Source of the DNA: Toxotes chatareus
Taxonomy: Eukaryota > Chordata > Actinopteri > Toxotidae
Direction of reading: 5' to 3'
Assembly: GCA_016801885.1 (NCBI GenBank)
Contig: CM028893.1
Span: forward strand, 6,833,950-6,897,949
DNA length: 64,000 nt
Below are positions 15,010-24,625 of the stretch, in pieces. How positions within the stretch are numbered: the stretch's first letter is position 1; every line of letters starts with the position of its first letter. The position numbers and the translations under genes were made by a program. A model generated the notes under the pieces. That model worked only from the letters and a program-made list of their open reading frames with translations, did no database searches and was not told the DNA's origin.

Positions 15010-18000
15010 GAACTACACAGAAACATAAATTTGCCTACCAGCATACAAAGACTCGGACACAGCTCAAAGATGTCACTTTGAAACATAATTCATCATTTCA
15101 GTGACACTATCGAGTGCGTCGTTTATCCAGTCTCAGACATTTTGAAAGGCTGAAATGAGTCATGTTGAGCAGTTTAACAGATTGTAGTGTCAAACTGTTG
15201 CACTGCCTCTTTAATTTCTCTGTTTTGGTATCTCTGAGGCTGGTGTCTGGGGAACAGGGGTTTGTGCAATGACACGAGTGATAAGAGAAGGGCTGCCCAG
15301 GCCAGCGCTGCCTTTGTTTGTACTTGCTCATGTCTTATCAGTTGGGCACTCACCACAGCGAGGCATTATGAAATACATTGCATAGATCTAGCCAGAGCCA
15401 GTGGCCTGACATGAATGACAAATAGCACTTGAGAATTCAAGACGCTGTTTTAGCTTCCCTGTGTATCCAAAAAGGGCTGAGTGCGAAACAAAATGTACTG
15501 TATCCAGAAAATAAATAGCGTTGAAAATTATTTGTGGCAAATATGAACCAAATAAGTATTTTTCTGTGAGAAATGACTGGCTGACCCTCCTCCTAAATTA
15601 TCTCTGGTTTCCTCAGATGCTCCGCTTGAGCTGCCCTCCTTCCAGCTGACTCCGTCCCAGCGCCAGGTCGTCTTTCAGGGGGACAGCCTGCCGTTCCAGT
15701 GTCAGGCCTCCTTCGTGGCCGAGGACATGCAGGTGCTGTGGTACCAGAACGGCCGCATGGTGAAACCTGACGCTGCCCAGGGCATCTTCATTGAGAAGCG
15801 CATGGTGCAGAACTGCTCCCTGATCGCAAGGTATGGCAGTGTTTATGTTGATCTTAGGTGGGCAGTGCAGTGTCTGTGATGGGGAAATTCAAACAGTAAT
15901 GTCTTTGCTGTTTAGTTTATTTACAAGAGACAATATTCCCTATTATGTAACGCTGTATTATGTAACACTATCAGCATTTTTATTTTCTGTGGAAAGCTTT
16001 TTAAACAACATCTGAATTTGTCTTTGGGATGAAGAGAGTCTCTCTGTCCAGCTTTTTTGTGTTCACCATCAGGCTGGCAGTGGTGCACGATTTTGATTTT
16101 TCTTTGATTTTTCCTACCAGTGCCTTGACCATCTCAAACATCCAGCCTGGTTTTACCGGGAACTGGGAGTGTCGGATCCGAACGAGCAGGGGCAACACCA
16201 CCAGGACTGTCCACATTGTGGTGTTGGAGAGTTCGGCCAAGTACTGTGCTCCTGAACGCATTTCCAACAACAAGGGAGAGTTCAGGTCAGTGTAAGCACA
16301 CATAAGCAGACACAGAGCTACTTGATTAATACTAGTTATCTTAAGAATTGAGTACAACTGTCTCCTAAATTTCCAATAGACCTCTATATGTAAATAAATG
16401 CTTAAAGTATAAATAAATCCATTGTCATTATGATGGATGCTGCCCAGCATTGGGGCATTAGAATGAAAATATGAAGTACCACATTATGCAAATGTTTTCT
16501 TGCTGTCATGTCAAGCACTGTGGCCCCCCCTTGTGGTTAAACATGTAAATTACTTCATGGCTTTAGCCACAGTTATTACATTACTGTGCTGCTGGTGATG
16601 TTACACAGATTATGGCTCACATGACACAAAGTGAGGAGAAATTAAGGACACTGCATGAACTGTGAAAACTATCAGCTGACTTACTTGGCTCCTTCCAGGT
16701 GGCCACGCACCCTGGCAGGAATCAGAGCCTACCTCCCGTGCAACAGACTGCCATCAAGCGCAGGCTCCTACTCGGGCAGCTCAGGTGAAGAACAGCGGGC
16801 ATGGCGCTACTGTGATCGGGAGGGGGTGTGGGCGGAGGAGGACTACTCCCGCTGCCAGTTCCAGAAAGATGTCACCAGATTTCTCTATGTCATCAACCAG
16901 GTCTGTATCTGGTTGGTCAGCTTGTGATTTTCTGACCTGGAACTTTATGTATTGTCTTTTCCCTTTTCTGACAGAATTTCTTTTACTGCTTGACTCTAAC
17001 TCTAATCCAATCTTATCTTTGGTCTTATCTCCTCTTTGAACAGAGAAGCTGTCCTTAATTGGAAAGCTGACATTCAAGCCTAACGTCTCTCTATATCTTC
17101 CTGATAGATGCCTCTGAACGAGAGCAATGTGGTTCCCAGGGCTCGACGTCTGTTGGTCTACACAATCGATGCTGCCAACTTCTCAGACAAGATGGACATT
17201 ATCTTTGTGGCTGAGATGATTGAGAAGTTTGGCAAGTTTGTTGAGAAATATAAAGATGTAAGTACAGTGGTGGCATGTTGGTTCACATTTCTGATCCAAC
17301 CCTAAAACAACAATCACAAAACTTGTCTGTAAACTTTTTACAACCCTACATTGACAGTTTGGAGTGTGATGCATTCATTTGGTGTCTTACCCAGTCCAAG
17401 GACAAATAGATTAATGTTCAACAGCTGTTTGTTGTCACGTTGTCTAATGAGAAAGGATGTCTTGTCATGACTTTCAGCGCAGCTGTACGCCAACAAATTC
17501 AAACAAAGCAAAGTTTTCAAAGTAAAGGAGTTTGTTCTAAGTGCTGTGGGCAAGTAGCACTAGGAATTTTAAACATATTAAAGGTTAGCAGGGTGACACC
17601 ATGCTGGAAATGTGTTTCCAATAGTCACTTAACTACAAGAGCAATGTCAAGCATTTCCCTCAAGCTGTGCTCAGAGCTGTTTTATACAAACAAGATGCTG
17701 ACTGAACAAATTCCCAGTTTTTTTATGTTTCCAGTCAAGTAACTTAGGCTGTGTCATGTTGAGCATGTTTGTGGTTGAATGAAGTGATAATTAAAATGCT
17801 TTTTCCAAGTCTTGTGTGTACTTGTGTGTATTCACTCATGTAACTCTGTTGTCTCCCAGCTAGGTGAGGTGATGGTGAGCATGGCCAGTAACTTGATGCT
17901 GGCAGATGAGAGGGTTTTGTGGATGGCTCAGCGTGAAGCCATGGCCTGCTCCCGCATCATCGCCTGCCTCCAGAAGATCGGCGTCTACCGTCTGGCAACA

Positions 18001-21000
18001 GCACAAGCCTTCTCCCTTGTAAGTCTTGTCAGCGATATTATCTCATGCTGTACTTTAACATTTTGTTTTTTGAGGACTTGTCATAATTCACTGTCCTGTT
18101 GACTTTCCAGACATCCCCTAACATAGCACTGGAGGCCCACGCTGTGAGGGCCAGCGACTGGAACGGCATGACCTGCATGTTGTTCCAGAGGCCAAGCCCT
18201 GAGCGGACACCCAGCCAGGACCGCCAGCTCACCTTCAAGTGCAACACCACCAGCTCCTTCTCCAGCATCCTTCACAAGGTCAGCTCCTGTCAGAGATAAT
18301 TACAGTTTAGTAGAACCTTTGTGAGCGTGAGGTTTTGTTGTAGGCTTTAGATCTGAAAACAAAATCCTCAGATGCTTAACATAATATTTAAATATATCTA
18401 AAATTGAAAATATTAAATTGGCTTTTTGCTTCACTATGTCTTTTCTCCCTATAGAGCACCATTGTGGAGGCTTCCCTGCAGCTTCCTCAGTCTCTCTTTA
18501 CCCAGGCAGCACTCCCTGAACAGCCAGAGGATGCAGTCTACAAGCTCCACCTACTGGCCTTCCGCAACGGCAAGTTTTTTCCCTCCACTGGCAACTCCTC
18601 TCAGCTGGCTGATGGAGGGAAGAGACGGAGTGTGGCTACCCCCGTCATCATGGCCAAGATAGGTGAGTCATAATGTTTTGGTATTGTCATATGTTGTTTT
18701 TTTTTTTTAAATGACAGAGTAGAAATCTGTAAATATTCTGACACATAAAGCAGCACAATAACACGAAAACTTGAAAAAGGAGTTGTTCTGTCTATTCTGA
18801 TACCCCTGTCTGTGTTGTCAATCAGATGGCATGTCCCTGCATGTCCTGCAGACCCCCGTCAACATCACCCTGCGGCGGTTTGCCCGCGGCTCAGACGCTG
18901 TGTCTGCCTGCTGGAACCTCAGCCTGGTGGGAGGTCAGGGAGGATGGCAGAGCGATGGCTGTCGCATCCTGGGCCATCACGACAATTTCACCACCATATC
19001 CTGCAACTCCCTTGGCAACTACGGCCTGCTTATGGTAGGACGTTTGGTCGGGTCATTCCTCCTCGTGGTTTTCATTGGGACATATAGTTAGTGGCAAAGT
19101 ACCAGTTAGGTTGGTCTGTTTGATGAACTTGAATTATAACACTGAATAAAAATACTGTGTTTTTCTCTTTTTTTAATCTCCATTCACTCAAAACAAGCCT
19201 ATTGGCCTCCTAGTGGCCATTAAGCTGTGTCTACAATAGTGCTGGATACCTAGAATCTGGCACTTTATAGTTCTCTATAAGCATTATAATTCATGGCTTT
19301 TGACATATATTGATGTGACATAATAATATTACATAAACTGTGGGCCTCACCTCATTTCTCTTGCAGGACCTCAGCAGTGTGGAGTATTTCTCTCCAGGTA
19401 TCCAGCCCCTCCATCCAGTCATCTACGCCACTACTATTATACTCCTCCTCTGTCTTTTCACCATTATTATTAGCTACATCTATCACCACAGGTAAGAGCT
19501 TTTACCTACTGTTGTTACCTCATTTATGTTTTGCTGGTTCTTTATAGTCACGCACAGCAGGATTTATTGTTTTCCCCCCGTTAATTTCTGCTTTGTGGAC
19601 CACAAATTTTACCTTTTCACTTTTTGATTAATGTAAAAAGCAAAGATAATGTATTTAACCTTTTCCCACTGAAAGCAAAATGGAAGCTTATGTTCTAAAC
19701 AAACAGAATAATTAAAGACAGCTTTAGAATATTGGGATCTTATGAGACTCCTCGAAGTGGTGTAAAAAAATGCTATGGCCTGAGGTTTACTGGTGATGAT
19801 CAGAGACAGCTGCATGTGTGTGTGGATGATCAGCATAAAGATGTACGCAGGATTGTTTATTGATATGAAAATGATGGTACTTTGGTAGCTCAAAACACAG
19901 AACCAAGACCTTTCCGTGTTAATGGTATGATGAATTGTATGTGTGTGTTACTCACAGGTCTGTCCGTGTGAGCCGCAAGTTTTGGCACATGTTGGTCAAC
20001 CTCTGCTTCCACATCTCCCTCACCTGCGGGGTCTTTGTAGGTGGCATAAATCAGACACGCTACGCAAGTGTCTGCCAGGCAGTGAGTATACACCACCTGC
20101 ACACCTCAGATGCTCCCGCTGCATCTGCTTTCACCCTCCTAACTTAATAGTCAGCAGTCGAAAATGAACAAGCGCTTCGGATGTTTTCAAGGGAAAAAAG
20201 TTGGAAAAGTTGCCCGTGGCTAAGTTCACTCCATAGAACTGGTGGAAACTCAGTAAAAGATACATAGGAAGATACAAGAGATTGTTTCCATGGCCAGAGG
20301 CAATCCTACACCTCCCCTCATGGTGCGTGGTGTACTGAGACACATTACTTATTAATTTTTCATCGCACAAGATACCTAGATGAAAAATTTTGGCAGAAAA
20401 CTTTTTGTTTATTTATTTAATCCCCTCTGGCATAAAGCAATATCTCATAAGGTGATTTTTCAACTCAGGCTAAAGATGACATACTCAATAGAAAATTGCT
20501 CAAGGATCATCGTGCCATTTAAAATACTCCTGTGCACTGCATTCCAGCATTTAAATTTTTATTGGTGAAACCGTATAACAACAACAGGAGCATTTAATCA
20601 TTCTTACGCAGGAGACTGATTGCATTTTGTTTGCTTTAGTAAATGTCACACATATAATGGTGCATTCTCTTCTAGGTGGGTATCTTGCTGCACTATTCTA
20701 CTCTGGCCACAGCTCTGTGGGTAGGCGTGACTGCACGCAACATCTACAAACAGATGACACGCAAGGCCAAGCGCTATGAGGAGCTGGACGAGCCGCCACC
20801 GCCACCGCGGCCTATGCTGAGGTATGACACCACACTCTTGCATTACAACAGAGACGGCCTTTAATGAACTAATAAATATGGGTCGTGCTATTTGAGTTAC
20901 ACTTGACAGTATTGCGAATGGACACCTTCGACTGGTGGTGTGAAGTATAAGTTCCAATAACTCTCAACTTGTCTGTTACATCATGTAACATGTCAGGAAA

Positions 21001-23537
21001 CTGCATGTGGCGCTCTCATGTTAACTATAACACAGTCAATCAATTTTCTTCATATATCTGACACTTACCTTTATCATTAAATTTATTAGTAAGCACAGCA
21101 GGCAACAGTTGTAAGATTACAAGTGGCCATGTAAAACAGCCACATGGTGTCAGTGTAGAGGCCTGAAATACCATTGGACCTTTGTGTCCACGTCATGTCC
21201 ACTTGTTGTCCTGAAAACAGAAGGACTAAAGCAGAACTGCCCTCTCTGTGCTTTCTCTGAAAGGTTCTACTTAATCGGCGGAGGGATACCCATCATCGTC
21301 TGTGGGATCACTGCAGCAGCTAACATCAAAAACTACGGAAGCCGGACCAATGCTCCATAGTATGTAGTTCCTGTATACAGATCAATTAAAGCCCCTGCTC
21401 CTCAGTTTGTGCTCATGGGTATGTTGTGTGATTTTTATCAAGACAATAGTTTTTAATAAGGAAGCATCCAAACCCATGAGATCTTTTACATTCTGTCCTC
21501 AGGAGGAATTGGCTTAGTTATCGACAGGCCAGACCGCGCTGCTTTAGTAAATAATGGATATTTTTTTTTAGGGTAGGAAAAGTTGATTCCCTAAAGTTCT
21601 GATTGTGGAAGCCTATTAATGGTATGTGCATCCAAGCAACAAGCAACTGCTGCCAGTTTAGAGCAAACTCCCCCACCCTCCTCTCTACAGTGGCAGCTGT
21701 TTAGATTAAGAGTAATTAATAATGTTTAGACTAATTGAGAAATCTGGACCCGTATCTGTCTGAAGTCTTCGGAGTTTAATTAATTTCTTGCAAGGAAGAC
21801 GAATCCAGCCTGTTATAAAATGTAAAGGGACGTTAACGCAAAAGTTTTTCAGAGTCATTTTAAGTTTGTGAAGTAAATAATGATAGTGACATATTAAGAT
21901 GAGGAGATGAAATATTGTTTTAATGAGCACTGTTGGCAATTTTACAGTTTGGATATGCAGTATAATCCAAGTTATTGCAAGAAGACGATCCTGAAATAAC
22001 TGGAAAAAACTCTTATAGAATCTTAAAAGCCACATCTGTTATCTTACTGTACATTAAATAATCGATTGGTCTTGTCTGTCTATCCCTCTCTAGTTGCTGG
22101 ATGGCATGGGAGCCCAGCATTGGTGCTTTTTATGGCCCAGTTGCGTTCATCATTTTTGTGGACCTCATGTATTTCCTCAGCATCCTTCTCCAGTTACGGC
22201 GCCACCCTGAGCGCCGCTATGAGCTCAAGGAGCCGACCGAAGAGCAGCAGCATCTGGCTTCAGCCAGCACAGAGGCCGGGCCAGATGGTCACCGCAGCCA
22301 CTGCCATCCTCTCACTCTCCAGCTCCAGCCTCACGAGGCATCATCCTCCATCATGTCTGCTCCCCACACCGTGCCCCTGTCTGCCCTGGAGAATGAGCAC
22401 ACCTTTTCTGCCCAGCTGATCGGTGCAGCGGGGGCATTAGGCCTGTACGCTGCCCTCTGGGTGTTCGGTGCCATGGCTGTATCACAGGACCACCCCTATG
22501 ACTTGGCTTTTACCTGCTTATTTGGGGTGGCTGCACTGGCACTCGGGGCATTCATGGTGGCACATCACTGTGCCAACAGACAGGATATGAGGCGCTACTG
22601 GTCCCAGGCTTGTTGCTCTGGGAGGCGAGCCTACTCTGCACAGGAGGATGTCCTTCTGCCTCAGCCAGACGTGGCAATGACTTCCACTGCAGGGTCTGCT
22701 AATAAGGCAGATGGGGAGTCAACAAAGTGTGGCCACAGCAGTGCAGACTCGTCCTACACAAATAAGAGCGCACCAAGCATGCGCAATTCCACCCATGGCA
22801 GCAAGCTGACCAATCTGCACGCAGAGGCAGCTCAGTGCAAGTCAGCTCCAGCGCCGGTGACGGCCAACGGTGCAGCCGTTTTGGACAACAGCCTGACTGA
22901 GCATTCAGTAGACAATGAAATTAAAATGCACGTAGCACCTGTTGAGGTGCAGTTCCGCCCAATGAACATCAACAATCCCACAGCTGCCACAAACGGGCAT
23001 GCAAGCAGGCACCACAAAAACAGAGCACGAGCACACAGAGCAAGTCGTCTGACTGTATTGCGTGAGTACGCCTACGACGTGCCAACCAGCGTGGAAGGCA
23101 GCGTGCAGAGTGCCCCCCACAGGCGGCACCACCATTATGACATAGCAGCACGCAATAGCCGGCGGGCAGCCTACATGGCGTACAGGGAGCGGCATCAGAG
23201 CCAGATGCAGCAGGACAGCAGCGACAGCGCGAGCCTGCCGCGGCGCTCCCGCTACTCAGATAAAGGAGGTGGCAGCGCCTTGGGGAATGGGACAGTGGTG
23301 ACTGTAGAGACTGAGCAGGTCGCTACCACTGCAGCGTCAAACTCAAGTAAAGATTCTGGTCCTGCAAAGCAGTCCAGCAGCACAGAGCTAGAAAGCCAAC
23401 CCAAGTCATATGGACTCAACCTTGTCAGCCAAAATGGTGGCACACATAAAGAAAATGGGCAAGCAGTGCCTTTACTTAACACAGAGAGTGCAGCCAGTAT
23501 AAAGACCGGCTTGTGGAAACATGAAACTACTGTGTAG
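4844..23537 (+). CDS. adgra3: Adhesion GPCR A3 (GPR125), exons 2-19, 5' partial
   Basis: Spliced gene, joined from 4844-4915, 9911-9982, 14302-14373, 14477-14548, 14807-14967, 15617-15830, 16121-16285, 16699-16900, 17108-17257, 17860-18018, 18111-18278, 18455-18662, 18826-19034, 19367-19491, 19958-20081, 20676-20821, 21264-21359 and 22094-23537. All introns are GT-AG and all phases match, giving about 1285 codons. Domain order is four LRRs, LRR C-cap, Ig, hormone receptor motif, GAIN/GPS, seven helices and a long tail. Remembered human ADGRA3 matches closely along its length, including the tail end GLWKHETTV, which separates it from ADGRA2. Exon 1 with signal peptide and LRR N-cap is upstream of the window. 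ADGRA3 is a plasma-membrane orphan receptor; zebrafish Gpr125 is linked to planar cell polarity and Dishevelled recruitment (family knowledge). Confidence 0.97.
4916..9910 (+). other. adgra3: adgra3 intron 2
   Basis: A 5.0-kb intron. It contains a GT microsatellite near 9.27 kb and several T- or A-rich runs. A 167-codon open frame at 6471-6974 is biased in composition and lies in pyrimidine-rich DNA; it has no recognisable domain. The intron ends in CCCCCACAG. Confidence 0.9.
9265..9289. repeat. (GT)n microsatellite, intron 2 of adgra3
   Basis: About 12 uninterrupted GT units. Confidence 0.95.
9911..9982 (+). CDS. adgra3: adgra3 exon 3: leucine-rich repeat 2
   Basis: 72 nt, phase 2 in and out. 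The unit starts DLRSNMISRI and ends PALKRL. The acceptor CCCCACAG and donor GTGAGT are strong. It matches human DLRNNLISSI. Confidence 0.96.
9983..14301 (+). other. adgra3: adgra3 intron 3
   Basis: A 4.3-kb intron with a short GT run near 10.71 kb and a second GT/GC-rich stretch near 10.86 kb. No exon, RNA gene or recognisable transposon was seen. Confidence 0.9.
14302..14373 (+). CDS. adgra3: adgra3 exon 4: leucine-rich repeat 3
   Basis: 72 nt, phase 2 in and out. The unit starts DLSNNSIGCL and ends TNLIRL; human has DLTNNRIGCL. The donor is GTAAGT. Confidence 0.96.
14477..14548 (+). CDS. adgra3: adgra3 exon 5: leucine-rich repeat 4
   Basis: 72 nt, phase 2 in and out. The unit starts NLSGNMFSSL and ends VSLKSL; human has NLSGNLFSSL. 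It is separated from exon 4 by only 103 nt. Confidence 0.96.
14767..14790. repeat. (GT)n tract just upstream of adgra3 exon 6
   Basis: A GT run with one CT interruption ends 16 nt before the exon 6 acceptor at 14806, so it sits in or beside the branch-point and pyrimidine-tract zone. Confidence 0.93.
14807..14967 (+). CDS. adgra3: adgra3 exon 6: LRR C-terminal cap
   Basis: 161 nt, entering in phase 2 and leaving in phase 1. It codes for the cysteine-containing C-cap of the LRR domain: LLCDCNLLWM, then NTKCSYPQSL, then ELLTC, giving the C-x-C ... C ... C pattern of LRRCT modules that close the hydrophobic core. The donor is GTAGGG, directly followed by a CA microsatellite. As the length is not a multiple of three, skipping would shift the frame. 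Confidence 0.96.
14974..15007. repeat. (CA)n microsatellite at the adgra3 exon 6 donor
   Basis: About 17 CA units start 7 nt after the exon 6 splice donor. Intronic CA repeats near donors are known binding sites for hnRNP L. Confidence 0.95.
15617..15830 (+). CDS. adgra3: adgra3 exon 7: immunoglobulin domain, first part
   Basis: 214 nt, phase 1 in and phase 2 out. It codes for the first half of an I-set-like Ig domain: GDSLPFQCQA carries the B-strand cysteine and VLWYQNGRMV the core tryptophan. NCSLIA is a potential N-glycosylation site. It is markedly GC-richer than its flanking introns. Confidence 0.96.
16121..16285 (+). CDS. adgra3: adgra3 exon 8: immunoglobulin domain, second part
   Basis: 165 nt, phase 2 in and out. 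It completes the Ig fold with GNWECRIRTSRGNTTRTV (F-strand cysteine) and then begins the hormone-receptor motif at KYCAPERISNNKGEF, whose cysteine is the first of that domain. The donor is GTCAGT. Confidence 0.95.
16699..16900 (+). CDS. adgra3: adgra3 exon 9: hormone receptor motif (HRM)
   Basis: 202 nt, phase 2 in and phase 0 out. It codes for WPRTLAGIRAYLPC, then AWRYCDREGVW and DYSRCQF, the cysteine and tryptophan pattern of HormR domains of family B GPCRs. The middle SSAGSYSGSSGEE stretch is a variable loop. It leads into the GAIN domain at DVTRFLYVINQ. Confidence 0.95.
17108..17257 (+). CDS. adgra3: adgra3 exon 10: GAIN subdomain A
   Basis: 150 nt, phase 0 on both sides, so it could be skipped in frame. 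It codes for helical sequence including YTIDAANFSDKMDIIFVAEM, nearly the same as in human ADGRA3. It starts with an internal ATG (MPLNES) that is not the gene start. Confidence 0.95.
17860..18018 (+). CDS. adgra3: adgra3 exon 11: GAIN subdomain A
   Basis: 159 nt, phase 0 on both sides. It codes for SNLMLADERVLWMAQREAMA, a helical stretch almost the same as in human (SNIMLADERVLWLAQREAKA), ending at AFSL. Confidence 0.95.
18111..18278 (+). CDS. adgra3: adgra3 exon 12: GAIN subdomain B start
   Basis: 168 nt, phase 0 on both sides. It codes for SPNIALEAHAV (human SPNIALEAYVI), then GMTCMLFQ and LTFKCNTTSSFSS. The loop between the two cysteines is shorter than the human one as I remember it. Confidence 0.95.
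18455..18662 (+). CDS. adgra3: adgra3 exon 13: GAIN subdomain B
   Basis: 208 nt, phase 0 in and phase 1 out. It codes for STIVEASLQLPQSLF and YKLHLLAFRNGKFFP, both strongly conserved in ADGRA3, then GGKRRSV with a tribasic KRR also present in human. The donor is GTGAGT. Confidence 0.96.
18826..19034 (+). CDS. adgra3: adgra3 exon 14: GAIN end and GPS motif
   Basis: 209 nt, phase 1 in and phase 0 out. It codes for VNITLRRFARGSDAVSACW, GGWQSDGCRIL and the GPS end TTISCNSLGNYGLLM. The GPS tryptophans and cysteines are present, but the cleavage tripeptide reads S-L-G where self-cleaving receptors have H-L-[S/T]. The donor is GTAGGA. Confidence 0.96.
19367..19491 (+). CDS. adgra3: adgra3 exon 15: transmembrane helix 1
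   Basis: 125 nt, phase 0 in and phase 2 out. After an extracellular linker (DLSSVEYFSPG) it codes for the first helix, VIYATTIILLLCLFTIIISY, followed by IYHH at the inner face. Human has IVSYIYHH at the same place. Confidence 0.96.
19958..20081 (+). CDS. adgra3: adgra3 exon 16: intracellular loop 1 and TM2
   Basis: 124 nt, phase 2 in and phase 0 out. It codes for SVRVSRKFWHMLVNLCFH (loop 1 and helix 2) and GVFVGGINQTRYASVCQA. NQT is a potential glycosylation site, and the cysteine at the start of TM3 is the one expected to pair with extracellular loop 2. Confidence 0.96.
20676..20821 (+). CDS. adgra3: adgra3 exon 17: TM3 and intracellular loop 2
   Basis: 146 nt, phase 0 in and phase 2 out. 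It codes for VGILLHYSTLATALWVGVTA (helix 3) and the cytoplasmic stretch KRYEELDEPPPPPRPMLR. The proline run is also found in human ADGRA3 (DEPPPPPRPMLR). Confidence 0.96.
21264..21359 (+). CDS. adgra3: adgra3 exon 18: transmembrane helix 4
   Basis: 96 nt, phase 2 on both sides. It codes for FYLIGGGIPIIVCGITAAAN, the same as human over this stretch, then IKNYGSRTNAP. The donor is GTATGT. Confidence 0.96.
22094..23537 (+). CDS. adgra3: adgra3 exon 19: TM5-7 and cytoplasmic tail
   Basis: The last exon has 1441 coding nt plus the stop TAG. It begins YCWMAWEPSIGAFYGP (extracellular loop 2 and TM5), continues with loop 3 (RRHPERRYELKEPTEEQQ), TM6 around LYAALWVFGAMAVS and TM7 around LAFTCLFGVAALALGAFMV. 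The tail is about 320 residues: SLTEHSVDNEIKMHVAP and RASRLTVLREYAYDVPTSVE are almost the same as in human, between Ser/Thr-rich and His-rich stretches. It ends ETTV, a class I PDZ ligand known in ADGRA2/3 to bind Dlg1. There is more inserted tail sequence than in human. Confidence 0.98.
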
Positions 23538-23890
23538 CGACGGTTTCCGTCCCAAAGACTGCATAGTAATATGCTTTTGTCTTTAAGCTGTGAAATGTCT
23601 TTTTTTGTTTTTTGATTGTACATTTCTTTCTTGGAAAAAGTCCTTTGAAAATAATTATTGAAAAAAAAAACTAGACACATTTTTGCCACTGAACTGTCTT
23701 TGTAGATATGTTTTTGTAAATGGTCTATTTTTATAACTTTTAATCCAACAGCTTAATTCCATTTTAGATTTCTGTAAGTGAAACTACATGGTCTGAGCTA
23801 TGGCCCTGTGCATACCCTTACCTTGGGGCTTTTTTCCCCCCATTTTCTAGTTTGTCCCAACAATAATAAAACAAAAGTTCCATTTACCTA
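23538..23890 (+). other. adgra3: adgra3 3' untranslated region
   Basis: Short AT-rich 3' UTR between the stop codon and the poly(A) signal. The end is an estimate of the cleavage site, about 20 nt after the signal. Confidence 0.7.
23865..23870 (+). terminator. adgra3: AATAAA poly(A) signal of adgra3
   Basis: A canonical AATAAA hexamer lies 330 nt after the stop. A T/GT-rich stretch near 23897-23913 fits a downstream cleavage element. Confidence 0.75.
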
Positions 23891-24270
23891 ATTGAAAGTG
23901 TTTATTTTTGTGATAACACCCACAGTGTCCTCTCTTGGGTCTCTGCAGCCAGTGCAAAGGTGAGTCAGTGCTGTTGTGTTTCCAAGAATTATTCTTGCTG
24001 ACAATATATGACAAGCTGGTAATTGGGTTTTTCACTGACCTTCAGGTGGCCTCCAGTTCCTTTTTCTGCAGCAGAGCAGCACTTTAATTGCAACTGGCTG
24101 TGGCTTTGGGCTCTATAGGTGTTTACTCCCTGTCTGCTGGCAGATTTGATGAGTGCACTGTACATTCTGGGCTCCTGCTGATTTGATGCCCGCACCGTGA
24201 TTGACAGCTGACTCACAGGGCAAGTGAATCTGCCATGAGAAGAAAGGATAATGAGAGCAGTGCATCTTCC

Positions 24271-24312
24271 TCTTCTTCTTCTTCTTCTTCTTCTTCTTCT
24301 TCTTCTTCTTCC
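24271..24312. repeat. (TTC)n / (GAA)n microsatellite
   Basis: About 14 uninterrupted TTC units on the + strand, with further TCC/TTC pyrimidine sequence on both sides. It lies about 400 nt beyond the adgra3 poly(A) signal. Confidence 0.96.
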
Positions 24313-24554
24313 ACCTCCTTCCATTCTCTGTCTCCTCCACAGCCGACAGCTGAACTGGAGTCCCGCTCACAGCTTGACATCGCCGATGGGGGAGAGAGAA
24401 TTTAACAAGAGAGAATATAACAGACACAAAGTATGATTTGACTTCTGAGTACTCTGGAGATGGATTAATATCACTTCCTGTGAGTTCATACCATGTGTCT
24501 GACTTTGCGGTTGTGTCAGAAGACACAGATAGTTCAGGTTTGACATTGTCAATT

Positions 24555-24625
24555 AAGTAAAGATTTATTTATATAGCACATTTCAAAGCTCATATTACAA
24601 AGTGCTTCACAGATAAATGCCATCA
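24555..24625. repeat. Short dispersed repeat (ATTTATATAGCAC type)
   Basis: Contains TTTATATAGCACATTTC followed by CAAAGTGCTTCACAG. This pair of motifs recurs widely in fish genomes, as I remember it. The family name and ends cannot be fixed by eye. Confidence 0.45.

Noticed and set aside
14769..15086. Frames rich in Thr-His or Val-Cys near adgra3 exon 6
   Set aside because: They are translations of the CA and GT tracts read through the exon 6 splice sites.
17108..17116. ATG at the start of adgra3 exon 10 as a gene start
   Set aside because: It follows a good acceptor and continues the GAIN domain in phase; it is an internal Met conserved in human.
22832..23195. Minus-strand open frames over adgra3 exon 19
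   Set aside because: They are antisense shadows of the GC-rich tail exon; the + strand frame is fully explained as Adgra3.
24251..24436. Leucine-rich frame over the TTC repeat
   Set aside because: It is only the translation of the microsatellite; the matching Lys/Arg-rich minus frames are the same artefact.
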